Shown here: positions 8,126 to 18,000 of the stretch, piece after piece
Layout of the letters: every line of letters starts with the position of its first letter
Position numbering within the stretch: position 1 is the stretch's first letter
DNA from: Haloarchaeobius sp. HME9146
Lineage (GTDB): Archaea > Halobacteriota > Halobacteria > Halobacteriales > Natrialbaceae
Reading direction: 5' to 3'
DNA length: 64,000 nucleotides
Assembly: GCF_025399835.1 (NCBI RefSeq)
Contig: NZ_JAODVR010000002.1
Span: 372,001 to 436,000 of the forward strand
Notes under the pieces: model-generated
The model's database searches: none
What the model was told of the DNA's origin: nothing
Seen by the model: only the letters and a program-made list of their open reading frames with translations
Translations under genes and position numbers: made by a program

Positions 8126-11100
8126 CCCCAGCGTCGGCGCTCGCTTCCGGTTCCTCCCGATGGTCCGCGAAGGGTTCCGGCCATCGACGCCGTTCGAGCG
8201 CGACCGCTCCTCGAACCCGATTCCGGGCCCGATGACCGTCGGCGTCGAGTTGACCCTGGCGGCCCGCGGGAAGGACGACGAGACCTGGGACCAGGAACCC
8301 GAGGCAATCGCGAACGGAGACCTCGACCGGCCGAGCCAGGACGTCCGGATGTACGGCCCCGGTGACGTCATCGGCATCGACCGCGAGCAGGTGAGCCGAC
8401 TGGAGCCCGAGCCGGACAGCAACAGCTTCCCGCCGAACCTGTTCCCGATAATCGAGTTCAGCAGGCCGGACCTCCCGTGGCTGTTCAGCCCAGAGCGCGC
8501 CGACACGAGCGAAGGCGGCAAGTCACGGAACCGCCCCTGGCTCACGCTGGTCGTGGTTCCGAAGGACGCGAAGGGCGTCGAGGTTGCGGGTGCGGGGACG
8601 AACCCATTGCCCGTGCTGAAGGCCCCGACGAGCGAACTCCCACCGCTCGCGCAGTCCTGGGCGTGGGCACACGCGCAGGTGGTCGGTGACACCACCGCGG
8701 CGAGCAAGGTCGTTCGGGACCATCCCGAGCGCGCCGTCTCACGACTCGTCTGTCCGCGCAACCTGGAAGAGAACACGAAGTACATCGCAGCAGTCGTCCC
8801 GACGTTCGAGCCCGGGCGACGGGTCGGCCTCGGTCGGGCACCCTACGACGACAGCAAGGGTGACGAAGGGGCTGGCAAGTCCATCGACTTCTCGTGGACC
8901 GACGAGAGCGCGGACCCGGTCGAACTCCCGATATACCTCCACTGGGAGTTCCACAGCGGCGAGGGTGACTTCGAGCAACTCGCGAACCGGCTCGAGCCGG
9001 TGCGACTCTCGGACTCGGACGTGGGCCGTCGCGAGGTCGACGTGCGCGACCCGGGCCCCGACCGCCTCGGCCATCACGAGCCTGTCTACCAGACGGGCGC
9101 GCTGAAATCCCCGAGTCTGACGGTCGACGAGTTCCAGAACAAGGCAGAACTCGTCGAGCTGTTGAACCAGCCATACGAGCTGGCGAAACAACAGGACCTC
9201 CCGGTCGTCGGCGCGCCCCTCTACGGCCAGTGGCACGCCGACCGGAGAGAGCTCGATCCGGACGACGACTTCTGGTTCAGCGACCTCAACGAGTCCCTCC
9301 GGTACCGCATCGCCGCGGGGCTGGGTTCGGAGGTGGTCCGCGACCGGCAAGAGGACTACATGGCCCGCGCCTGGGACCAGGTCGGCGAACTCGACGCGAT
9401 GAACCGGACGCTCGCGGGCGGGCAACTGGCCCGCGCCGCGAGTTCGCATATCCACGACCGACTGGTCGCCAGTGTCGGCCTGGCCGGCGAGAAGAACGCG
9501 GCCCGGCTCCTGCAGTTCACGCAGCCGCTTCACCGGACTATCGGGACGACGGTCGGAACCGACGCGGCGGAGGCGCTCCGGTCGTTCGACACCGAGTTCA
9601 GGCAGATGGCCGACCTGCCGGAGACGGTCCTGACGCCGACGTTCCGTCGGCTCTCGCGGCCGAACGGGCCACTCCTTCGGAACGCGAGCGTCTCGGCCCA
9701 GACTGGCGACGTGACCCCGACGTCGCTCGCCACCGACTTCGAGACGAAGCAGGTCACACCGGCAACCCTGAAGACCGAACTGCGGCCGCGGGTCACCACG
9801 ATCGACGACCTCGCAAGCGCGCGGAGGCTCCCCGGAACCGGGTTCGGCGGTGGCTTCGACTTCGGACGAGATGCCGTGGACCTCGGCCCCATCATCGATG
9901 GGCCTATCGAAGGAATCGACGGGGTAGACGGTGGCCTGGGAGTCGGTACTGGCGGCGGAAACGGCGGGCTCGGGCCCATGTTCACCGGCGACTCGATGCC
10001 GACGTTCGGCGACACACCCGCGCTCGAGGAGGAGACGCTCCAGATGGACCCGACCAGAACCGACTCTGGAACGACCCAGTGGCAGTTCACCTCGGGCACG
10101 ATGGAGACCGACCCGACCGGGCAGGCGACAGGCGCACCCAGCGATTGGCAGTTCCGACAGGGCTCGCTCGACCCGGACATCGCCAGACAGACCGCGGGCG
10201 CACCCGAGACCGTCCCGAACGACGGTATTTCCCTCCCTGGGGAGTCGCGCCAGACGCCCGCACAGTTCCCGACCGGAACCGACGTGGTCACGCCCGAACT
10301 CGCCCGCGTGGCCAGACTCGGGACGTGGGCACAGACCCTCCCCGACGTGGACATTCGGCGCATCGACCTCTCGGCGGTCACTCCCGCGAACCCGACTGCG
10401 TTCGCGGTCCGGAAGGTCGACGTGCAGGTCCAGAGCAGCATCGACCACGCGGGGACCGCGCTGTTCCAGATGCGCCAACTCTCGACCAACCTCGACACGG
10501 CCACCCGCGGGACCGGGACCGCGCCGCCACCGAAGACGGTCAGAGCCCACGCCGACGCGGTCAAGACCAACACCTTCCAGCCGCTGGTCCGGACGCTCGA
10601 CAACCTGTTGAGCACGAACCCCGAGGCGACGCCGGCACAGGTCTCGGAGGACAAGAGTGGCTTCGTCGACGGCCTGCGCTCGGACCACGAGGCGGCTGTC
10701 GACAGTCTCGACGAGGTCATCAGGTCGCTCCAGCAGCAGGGACTCGACCCCTCGCGGGGCGACCTCGGACGGCCCGGGGGCCCGGACGGCCCGGACGGCG
10801 GCCCCGATTCCGTCGACGTGCCCGATCTGGTTCGCCGCGTCGACGCGGCTGCCGCGGAGATGCAGTCCGTGCTCGACAGACTGGAGCGCCTGCGAACCGC
10901 GCTCCGCCTCGGCCCCGAGGTCCTCACACCACCGTCGGGACTCGGGTCGGGAATCCAGTTCGGCGACTCCTACGACCGCTCCCAGCCGTCGAAGATACTC
11001 GACCACGTCGACCCCGACATCACGGTCACGTCGAACGTTCTGGGGGGCATCAAGGCCGCTGGCGGCCTCGCCGACGAACTCTCTGACCGCGAAGACCCAA

Positions 11101-12272
11101 TCGAGCCGGTAGCGTGGGCCCCTCGCTTCCCCGACCCGATGGCCGAGGCGCTCGAAGCCATCTCACAGGAGTACCTCATGCCGGGCGTCGGAGACATCCC
11201 GCGGGACTCCATCGGCGCGCTATCGACGGACCCCGCGTTCGTCGAGGCCTTCGTCGCGGGCCTCAACCACGAGTTCTCCCGCGAGCTGCTCTGGCGGCGC
11301 TTCCCGACCGATAGAAAGGGCACCTACTTCGACACGTTCTGGGACAAGACGAGCAACCCGTTCTCGACGGCCGACGACCGCCCGGACGTGGCCCCCATGC
11401 ACGAGTGGCAGAATCGGCTCGGGAAGAACGGCACCGGTGACGACGTCGCGACCTTCGAGGACGACCGGGAGGGCCGCGTCGTGCTGGTGCTCCGTGGCGA
11501 ACTCTTGCGCCGCTTCCCGGACACCACCATCTACATGGTCCGGTCGAACCCGGACGACGACGAGGAGTCAGACCGCGAAGGGCGGTCACCGAAGCTCGAA
11601 GAGGTCGGCCACGTCACCAAGGAAGCCTACGAAAACGGCGAGGTGACAGGCGTCAAGTTCCCCATCTTCCAGGGGAAACTCGACCCCGACATCCGGTTCC
11701 TGGGCTTCGATCTCGCGCCGAGCGATGCCGTCGGCAATCCGGACGAGGACGACCCCGGCTGGTTCTTCGTCTTCGAGGAGCCGATGGGCGAGACACGGTT
11801 CGGCCTCGATGCCGGCGACGCCGGCCATCGAAAGTCCGTCCCCGCTGGTATCAGCGTCAGGGACGGCGATAGCCCGATCGAGACGGTGCCGGTCGACGTC
11901 GATGTCCTCAGGGAGCACGGCGACTCGCCGGCCTGGAACGGTCTCTCGTGGAACCACCTCGTCCCCTGGGAGAAAGAAGAGTCCGAGAAAGACGCCGACG
12001 ACCTCGTCACCTACATCGACCTCTGGGACAGCCCGCCTGGCGCGGGTGGGAACGAGGCGGAGACCTGGAAGGTCCCGCAGAGCAAGGTGGACGCGTGGAA
12101 ACAGGCAGGCGACGACGACGACACCAGTCCCGCCGAGGAGTACCCCAGCCTGGCAAACGCGTTCGCCGAGTGGGGCCGCAACAGCGCCCACATGGCACGC
12201 ATCACCTGGCAACGCCCCGTCCGCGTGGCCATCCACGCCGACGACCTGCTCGCCCCGGAGGTGGACCAGTGA
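8115..12272 (+). CDS. Uncharacterised giant protein, 1385 aa
   Basis: The start at 8115 is fixed by a strong ribosome site. The N-terminal 450 residues carry blocks I recall from uncharacterised bacterial giant proteins: MYGPGDVIGIDREQVSR near 80, FPPNLFPIIEFSRPDLPWLF near 105, PLYGQWHADRR near 370, and LRYRIAAGLGSEVVRDRQEDYMARAWDQVG near 395. Residues about 570-720 are Gly-rich and low complexity and hold two 22-residue tandem units beginning WQF at residues 656 and 678. The C-terminal part (about 1010-1385) has a second conserved set: VVLVLRGELLRRFPDTTIY, FQGKLDPDIRFLGFDL, DPGWFFVFEEP and a final ITWQRPVRVAIHADDLL. No signal peptide, transmembrane helix or enzyme motif is visible. A structural subunit of a large complex is inference from size and operon position. 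Confidence 0.85.
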   Translation: MASDPSVGARFRFLPMVREGFRPSTPFERDRSSNPIPGPMTVGVELTLAARGKDDETWDQEPEAIANGDLDRPSQDVRMYGPGDVIGIDREQVSRLEPEPDSNSFPPNLFPIIEFSRPDLPWLFSPERADTSEGGKSRNRPWLTLVVVPKDAKGVEVAGAGTNPLPVLKAPTSELPPLAQSWAWAHAQVVGDTTAASKVVRDHPERAVSRLVCPRNLEENTKYIAAVVPTFEPGRRVGLGRAPYDDSKGDEGAGKSIDFSWTDESADPVELPIYLHWEFHSGEGDFEQLANRLEPVRLSDSDVGRREVDVRDPGPDRLGHHEPVYQTGALKSPSLTVDEFQNKAELVELLNQPYELAKQQDLPVVGAPLYGQWHADRRELDPDDDFWFSDLNESLRYRIAAGLGSEVVRDRQEDYMARAWDQVGELDAMNRTLAGGQLARAASSHIHDRLVASVGLAGEKNAARLLQFTQPLHRTIGTTVGTDAAEALRSFDTEFRQMADLPETVLTPTFRRLSRPNGPLLRNASVSAQTGDVTPTSLATDFETKQVTPATLKTELRPRVTTIDDLASARRLPGTGFGGGFDFGRDAVDLGPIIDGPIEGIDGVDGGLGVGTGGGNGGLGPMFTGDSMPTFGDTPALEEETLQMDPTRTDSGTTQWQFTSGTMETDPTGQATGAPSDWQFRQGSLDPDIARQTAGAPETVPNDGISLPGESRQTPAQFPTGTDVVTPELARVARLGTWAQTLPDVDIRRIDLSAVTPANPTAFAVRKVDVQVQSSIDHAGTALFQMRQLSTNLDTATRGTGTAPPPKTVRAHADAVKTNTFQPLVRTLDNLLSTNPEATPAQVSEDKSGFVDGLRSDHEAAVDSLDEVIRSLQQQGLDPSRGDLGRPGGPDGPDGGPDSVDVPDLVRRVDAAAAEMQSVLDRLERLRTALRLGPEVLTPPSGLGSGIQFGDSYDRSQPSKILDHVDPDITVTSNVLGGIKAAGGLADELSDREDPIEPVAWAPRFPDPMAEALEAISQEYLMPGVGDIPRDSIGALSTDPAFVEAFVAGLNHEFSRELLWRRFPTDRKGTYFDTFWDKTSNPFSTADDRPDVAPMHEWQNRLGKNGTGDDVATFEDDREGRVVLVLRGELLRRFPDTTIYMVRSNPDDDEESDREGRSPKLEEVGHVTKEAYENGEVTGVKFPIFQGKLDPDIRFLGFDLAPSDAVGNPDEDDPGWFFVFEEPMGETRFGLDAGDAGHRKSVPAGISVRDGDSPIETVPVDVDVLREHGDSPAWNGLSWNHLVPWEKEESEKDADDLVTYIDLWDSPPGAGGNEAETWKVPQSKVDAWKQAGDDDDTSPAEEYPSLANAFAEWGRNSAHMARITWQRPVRVAIHADDLLAPEVDQ
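10080..10211 (+). repeat. Two 22-residue tandem repeats within the 1385-aa protein
   Basis: Codons from 10080 (residue 656) and 10146 (residue 678) encode units of exactly 22 residues. Both start with WQF and end ...QATGAP or ...QTAGAP, and the sequences diverge between. They lie in a Gly/Pro-rich linker joining the two conserved halves of the protein. Confidence 0.7.
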
Positions 12273-12424
12273 TGGCGACCGATTCGACCCCACAGAACCC
12301 GATTTTCATGCAACAACGACAGACGACCCTGGGACTGCAGTGTTTCGAACAGCCGGCCGACCACGGGAACATGGATGACGGCGGCGATGCGGCAGTCGTC
12401 TCCCGGGAGGTCGCCGATGAGTAG
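12272..12424 (+). CDS. Small bridging ORF, 50 aa
   Basis: The ATG overlaps the TGA of the 1385-aa gene (TGATG, 12270-12274). The TAG (12422-12424) lies 8 nt inside the next gene in another frame. It spans the full 144-nt gap, with haloarchaeal codon use. The peptide has a single Cys (TLGLQCFEQP) and an acidic C-terminus (ends REVADE). This is the longest of three bridging ORFs in the operon and the most likely to be a genuine protein. No homology is recognised. Confidence 0.5.
   Translation: MATDSTPQNPIFMQQRQTTLGLQCFEQPADHGNMDDGGDAAVVSREVADE
12405..12411 (+). promoter_or_regulatory. Shine-Dalgarno GGGAGGT deciding the start of the 880-aa gene
   Basis: GGGAGGT lies 5 nt before ATG 12417, choosing this start over the in-frame ATG at 12375 further upstream. 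Confidence 0.65.
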
Positions 12425-15059
12425 TCAGTCCGTCGCCGAGGTGCGGGCCGACTTCCGGACCGCCGAGGACGAACTCACCAGGGCGAGCCATCTGCTCTCG
12501 ACGGTCACCGAGTTCGCAGAAGCCCGGAAACACGGTGGCGACGCCGACCCGACACCGGTCGAACGGGCAGCCAGCCGTTTCCTCTCGCCAGGTCCCGGGC
12601 CAGCCCAGACCGCCCAGACCAGACGGTCAGAACTCGCCTACCTCACGAAACCACTCCTCGACCACGACGGGACCGCCCGTGACTTCTTCGCGGTCGCCCG
12701 TGCCTACGAATCGGCGGCCAACCGGACCGGGTCGGGCGAGGAATCCGTCACCCGGTTCATCGACCATCTGGAGCAGTTCGTGACGGGGACGACGGACCAC
12801 GTTCCTCCCGCAGAGACGCTCGCGACGCTCGCCAACGCCGACGACCGGGCGATGGCCGGGCACCTCCGGGCAGTGATTTCGACGCTCGTGACCGCGGCTC
12901 GGGCCTGGCGCGACGAGGCTCAGGACCGCCTCAACGACCAGTACACAGAGACCGACGACGGCGACTACAAGCGCCAGTCGACGGGCACGATTCAGTCGTT
13001 CCTCGACGCCCACGACGACACGGTCGAGACGCTGTCCGACGAACCCATCGCCCTGCTCCCGGTCCGCCTGGAGACCCGGTTCGTCGACGGCGACCTGCTG
13101 GTGCGGGTCTACCCCGACCGTATCCACGAGGACAGCCACGAACCCCAGTTGAGCGACACCGAGCGCCAGTGGGGCCAGAACTTCTGGGCCTATGCCTGGT
13201 ACGCGACCGTCGAATTCCCGACCGCAACCGAGTTCGCGACCGACCTGCCCGCGGAGCGCCACGACGAACTCGTCACCATGCTCGCCGAGCTTCCCGACGA
13301 GGGATACCCGACCGACCCTGCCGAGCGAAAGCAGGCGATTCGGACCCGGGCGTGGGGCCAGCTCGTCGAGCGCTTCGGACGCGAACGGGCGTCATTCGTC
13401 GTCCACGCGCTCAAGCCCGAAGTCGGCGGAGAGTCGGACGACGCCGACTGGTCATACCTGCTCGACGAGACGGCGACGGCCCAGTCGGTCGGCGCGCTCT
13501 CGTTCCCGGAGCCGGACGGCCGCCCCGGCTCCTGGACCCGCGCTCCCGTGGCTCGACTGCTCCCCGACGAGTGGCTGATCTACGGCGTCTGGGCGACCGA
13601 AGGCGAATCCGACAACCGCGAGACGTTCCTCGTCCGCGGTGGGGCGATCCGCGAACCGCTTCGAATCGGCCCGGACCCAGGTGCCATGGCGGTCGCGATG
13701 CAGGCTGTCGACGAGACGCCCGAGTCCACGCGCACCGAGGAAGGTATCGACTGGCTCGTCGACTTCGACGCCGCCGAACGCGCCGGGATGGCGCTGCGAA
13801 TCACGTCTGAGGACGTGTTCGATGCCGGTTCGAAACCGCTCGACTCGGGCTACTTCGAGAAGCTGGTCGTCACCGGCGTCAAGGCCAGTATGGACGCCGA
13901 CCGGACAGCCCGGGAGCTCCGTGACCTCTTCGACGCCCAGCACTACACGAACGGGCTGGCGATGGTCCCGCAGGGGACCCCGACCAACAACGCCGACGAG
14001 AATGCGGGCTACCGGTCGCGGACCGACCCCGAGGAGACGGTCGACGTGGAGGCGGCCCCACCACTGGTGGAACACGGCGACGTGACGGACGGGGACCTGC
14101 TCGCCCGGGCGCTGGCCATCGACCCGTCCTCGCTCGGCGACGACGACCACGTCTTCGCCCACGTGGCCGACGCCGACGCGACCGACCAGCTCGACGCCTG
14201 GCACGCCAACTCGGCGCTGTGGTCCGGCACCATCGGGTACTACCTGCAGACGATGCTCCGGCCGAACCGCTACGACGGGACGAGCGAGACGCCCCCACTG
14301 TTCGACCAGCTCGACACCGACGGCCAGCCGGACATCTCGGACTGGCTCGACGGGGACGACCCCGCGAGCTGGTACGAGGCGTACCGGCGACACTTCATCG
14401 AGTACGTCCGCCCGGGCGGCCCACTGCCGACGTTCCGTGCCGGTCGCCAGCCCTATGGCGTCCTCCCCGCGGCCATCAGCGACCCCGACAGCGACGACCG
14501 TCTCTGGGCCGGAGCCGACCTCTCGGACGTACTCGCACCCGACTCGAAAGACCGGACGAGTCCGGGTGGCAACGTCAAAATCCCGCGTCGCAAGGGTGGC
14601 AAGGGAACCAGGGACTGGTCGCTCGAAGACATCGGCCTCGGCGGGTCGAACGACGAGGAGTCGACCGAGGAAACGGACAAGTCCTCCCTGAAAGGCGACG
14701 ACCCCGCCCGGGACTTCGCGGCCGGTTCGACCGACGAGTTCCGGAAGACGTACCGACCCGAGGACGCGAAGGGGAGCATCCCCGACGCCGACCTCGCGAA
14801 GACCTACACCCCCGAGGAGACCGCGACCGTGTTCTCCAGCAAAGAGATAGCGACACACTACAGCCCCGACGACGCATCGACCGTCCTCTCGACCGACGAA
14901 CTGAACGCGAACTACAGCAGCGAGGAACTCGCTTCATCGTCGGTGAAGACAGACGCGAAGGGCCGTGCCATCGACGAGGAATCCGTCGATTCGGTCGGAG
15001 CGAAGACCGAAGACGACCGCGACGATGCGGCCGACGAGAAAGGAGGGTGGTTCCGATGA
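12417..15059 (+). CDS. Uncharacterised giant-operon protein, 880 aa, with 18-residue C-terminal repeats
   Basis: The start at 12417 is set by GGGAGGT. Residues 1-190 look helical. A conserved-looking block begins near 200 (IALLPVRLETRF, then VRVYPDRIHEDSHEPQLSDTE). Later come RLLPDEWLIYGVWA near 385, IDWLVDFDAAERAGMALRI near 445 and FRAGRQPYGVLPA near 675. I recall these motifs in uncharacterised bacterial giants encoded beside the other proteins of this cluster. The last 100 residues change character to highly polar, with three and a half perfectly spaced 18-residue repeats from residue 777 (KTYRPEDA, KTYTPEET, THYSPDDA, ANYSSEEL). These may be docking peptides for a partner; that is inference. 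There is no signal peptide. Its stop overlaps the next start as ATGA. Confidence 0.85.
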   Translation: MSSQSVAEVRADFRTAEDELTRASHLLSTVTEFAEARKHGGDADPTPVERAASRFLSPGPGPAQTAQTRRSELAYLTKPLLDHDGTARDFFAVARAYESAANRTGSGEESVTRFIDHLEQFVTGTTDHVPPAETLATLANADDRAMAGHLRAVISTLVTAARAWRDEAQDRLNDQYTETDDGDYKRQSTGTIQSFLDAHDDTVETLSDEPIALLPVRLETRFVDGDLLVRVYPDRIHEDSHEPQLSDTERQWGQNFWAYAWYATVEFPTATEFATDLPAERHDELVTMLAELPDEGYPTDPAERKQAIRTRAWGQLVERFGRERASFVVHALKPEVGGESDDADWSYLLDETATAQSVGALSFPEPDGRPGSWTRAPVARLLPDEWLIYGVWATEGESDNRETFLVRGGAIREPLRIGPDPGAMAVAMQAVDETPESTRTEEGIDWLVDFDAAERAGMALRITSEDVFDAGSKPLDSGYFEKLVVTGVKASMDADRTARELRDLFDAQHYTNGLAMVPQGTPTNNADENAGYRSRTDPEETVDVEAAPPLVEHGDVTDGDLLARALAIDPSSLGDDDHVFAHVADADATDQLDAWHANSALWSGTIGYYLQTMLRPNRYDGTSETPPLFDQLDTDGQPDISDWLDGDDPASWYEAYRRHFIEYVRPGGPLPTFRAGRQPYGVLPAAISDPDSDDRLWAGADLSDVLAPDSKDRTSPGGNVKIPRRKGGKGTRDWSLEDIGLGGSNDEESTEETDKSSLKGDDPARDFAAGSTDEFRKTYRPEDAKGSIPDADLAKTYTPEETATVFSSKEIATHYSPDDASTVLSTDELNANYSSEELASSSVKTDAKGRAIDEESVDSVGAKTEDDRDDAADEKGGWFR
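14745..14933 (+). repeat. 18-residue tandem repeats, 3.5 copies, C-terminus of the 880-aa protein
   Basis: Units start at 14745, 14799, 14853 and 14907, exactly 54 nt apart. The consensus is x-x-Y-[RTS]-[PS]-[ED]-[DE]-A, then about 5 variable residues, then an acidic S-x-x-[ED]-[LI]-A/N. Nucleotide identity is lower than the regularity of the pattern, so the repeats are old and constrained at the protein level. Confidence 0.8.
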
Positions 15060-18000
15060 GCGACGACGACCAGCCCATCGGCATCGACGCCCGGGACGAC
15101 GACCTCGTCGGGACGCCCGACGACCCCGGACACCTCGCGCGCTGGCTCACCCTGTTCCGGTCGGCCTGGGCCGAGGGCGCGACCAGAGAACACACCCAAC
15201 AAGAGCCGGGCGTGCCCCACGTCGGCCGTGCCGGGACGACCGCCGAGTTGAGCGACATCCTCGCGATGACCGCGACGAGCCACGCCCATCACTACCGGCG
15301 CTACCTCACCGGTGAGGAGTCACTCGCGAACGTGCTCGGCCTGGACACTCCCGGGCGGGACCGGCGGACCCACGAGAGCGACGGGGTTCCATCGTCGCTT
15401 CCCGGCGAAGTTCTGAAGCTGTACGACGACACGGTTCTCAACGCGCTCATCGGCGGCCCCGACTCTGAGGTAGCCGAGGTGGTCAAGCGGACGATGACCA
15501 ACTTCCGGCTGCTGGAGTGGCAGTGGGACCCGGTCAGCGACTCATACACGCGGCCGCCGACCGACGGATCGTCTGACGCGGACTGGGAACGGGAGGTCGT
15601 CCTCGGGACTAGCCGCTCCGAGGCGCTCCAGAAACAGCGTAAGACCCTCAAGACGGCTGTCGAGTCCCTGGCCGAGAGCGAAGACCTCCCGACCAGCGCG
15701 CTCGACGTGCACGTCGCGAACCTGCTCTTCCAGGACCTCGACCCGCAGGACGACGTGCTCCCACTGGTCGACGACGGGGTGGGTGACCACATCCGGGCGC
15801 TGCTCGCCGAGGACTACGACACGGTCCGGAAGATGGGGACCCAGCTCGAGTTCGACGGCAACGGCCGGGTCTCGAACGAGTTCAAGAAGGAGGTGTACCT
15901 CGAACTCGACGACATAGTCGAGGCGAACGACTTCCTGACGGAGGGGCAGAAAGAGGACATCGAGCAGCAGGCCGACCGCGAGCGCCTGGAGAAGGCCAGA
16001 GAGATGGCGGAAGGTGGCGGCCCGCCCGGTGGCGGGATGGGCCCCGGGAGCGGGACGACCCAGCCCGGCGGCATCGACGGCGGCCAACCCGGCGCGGTCG
16101 ACCCGCCCCAGGACGGAAGCGGACAGGGCGGCTTCGACGGCGGTGGCGACCCCGAAGACGCAGACAGAGCGCGACGAGAGAATCGGCTGAAGCAGGTGCT
16201 CGCGAAGTTCAAACGCCCCCATACCACCGAGGACGGCGAGGAACTCGACCTCTTCACCCGACACGCCAGACTGGAGAACATCGGCGATGAGACCTACTCG
16301 CTGCTCGAAGGACCGAGACCCCTCGCGAACTACGAGCCGGGAACGGCCATCTACACCCTCGGGATGACTCCCCGACTGCTCCGGAGCAAAGGCCTGCAGT
16401 TCACCTACCAGCGCGTCGGCGAGGACATGTTCTACCCGATGCGCCAGCGTCGGGCCCGCTTCGAGAAGCTCGAGGTGCTGCACGAACTCGGCAAGGACGA
16501 CCGGTACGACGACAACCCCGCGATGATGCGCTCTGTGGGCCGGCATCTCCTGCGGTTCAGCCTACAGCGCGCCCGGCACTCGGCGGCCCTGCGCCAGTCC
16601 TTCCTCGAAGGTGAGGTCAGCATCGAAGCTGGCTCAGAGACCGGTGGTGACGTGTATATCAACATCCAGCCGCCGGACTCGGACGACTATTCGATGCCGC
16701 TCAACCGGTTCCTCGACCGGCTGCAGTACCCGAACACGTTCCACGTCGACGAATCCTCGTTCGAGCCGGAGACCCCGTTCGACCTCGGGAACGTCGACGC
16801 GGCCGACGACCCGCGGCTCGAACAGGTGGGCCACAGCCTACGCTACCTGCAGGCAGTCGACCCCGACGACCTCGACCGACTCCTCAGGGGGACGCTCGAC
16901 CTCGCCAGCCACCGGTTCGACGCCTGGTGGACCTCGCTCGCGACGCGCCGACTCGCCGAGCATCGCAACAAGCAGGACAACTGGTACCTGCCGGAACCCA
17001 CGACCTACCGGAACGACGCGGGCGAGAACGTCTGGAAGGATGCGGACGCCTACGTCCCCCCGGCCGGGCTTCCGGACTGGCCACCGGAGTCGTTCAAATC
17101 CGACGAAGACGACGAAGACGATGCGGCCGACGGGCAGTCACAGGACATCACAGACACCGACCTCACGGAAACGGTAGAATTGCCGAGCGAGGTCGAGACG
17201 GGGGCCCGAAAGATCGCCGAAGGAACGGAAGAGTACATCCTCGACGCAGGGAACAACCTCGTCAACGATCCCTCGACCGAGCAGGTCTCACCATCGGTCC
17301 CCCTGCCCGAGAGTTCGGCCGGCATCCACGTCGGGGCGTGGGGCTTCGTCGAGAACCTCCACCCGGACGAGAGCGACGCCGAGGGCGAGTTCGTCCACGC
17401 GCCCTCACTGGGTCAGGCGACGACCGCGGCCGTCCTCCGCGGCGGCCACAAGGCCTTCGAGAACCAGGACGACGGGCACCTCTCGGCGGTCGACCTCTCG
17501 GCCGACCGGGTCCGAATCGCGAAACAGGTGCTCGAGGGGGTCCGCGAGGGACAGCCACTCGGCGCACTGCTCGGCTACCGGTTCGAGCGCGGCCTGCACG
17601 AGGCGGACCAGCAGCGGTATATCCACGACTTCAGACAGGCCTATCCCACGTTCACCGGGACGCTCGGCGGCCCCGAGCCATCGACGGAAGCTGCCCGGAG
17701 CGACGTGGTCGACGGGTACAAGCTCTACCGTTCGGTGACCTTCGACGACGGGACCCACACCATCGACCCGACGCCACCGCGGCGACCCGACACCGACGAG
17801 CGCCCGGAGACGCCGAGCTACCGCGACAGGCAAGCCGAACACGGCCTGCCCCCGCTGTCGGAGAACCCGGGGGTCGCGGGTGCCCTCTGGCACCTGTTCG
17901 AGGCGGTCGACGCGGTCCGCGACGTGCTCACGGCCGAGAGTGTCCACCAGTTCACGCAGGGGAACTACTCCCGGGCGGCGGGCTCGCTGGAGGCGCTGGC

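Noticed and set aside
8739-11006. A 755-codon open frame on the minus strand opposite the 1385-aa gene
   Set aside because: Its translation is Arg/Val/Gly-rich without acidic haloarchaeal bias or motifs, whereas the plus-strand frame carries conserved-looking blocks.
9230-11086. A 618-codon plus-strand frame within the 1385-aa gene
   Set aside because: It is Arg/Pro/Gly-rich noise in the +1 frame of a well-supported gene and has no start signal.
14219-15055. Upstream extension of the 2812-aa protein by 279 residues
   Set aside because: This stretch is Arg-rich, out of character, and is the coding region of the 880-aa protein in another frame; ATG 15056 has a ribosome site and ATGA overlap.
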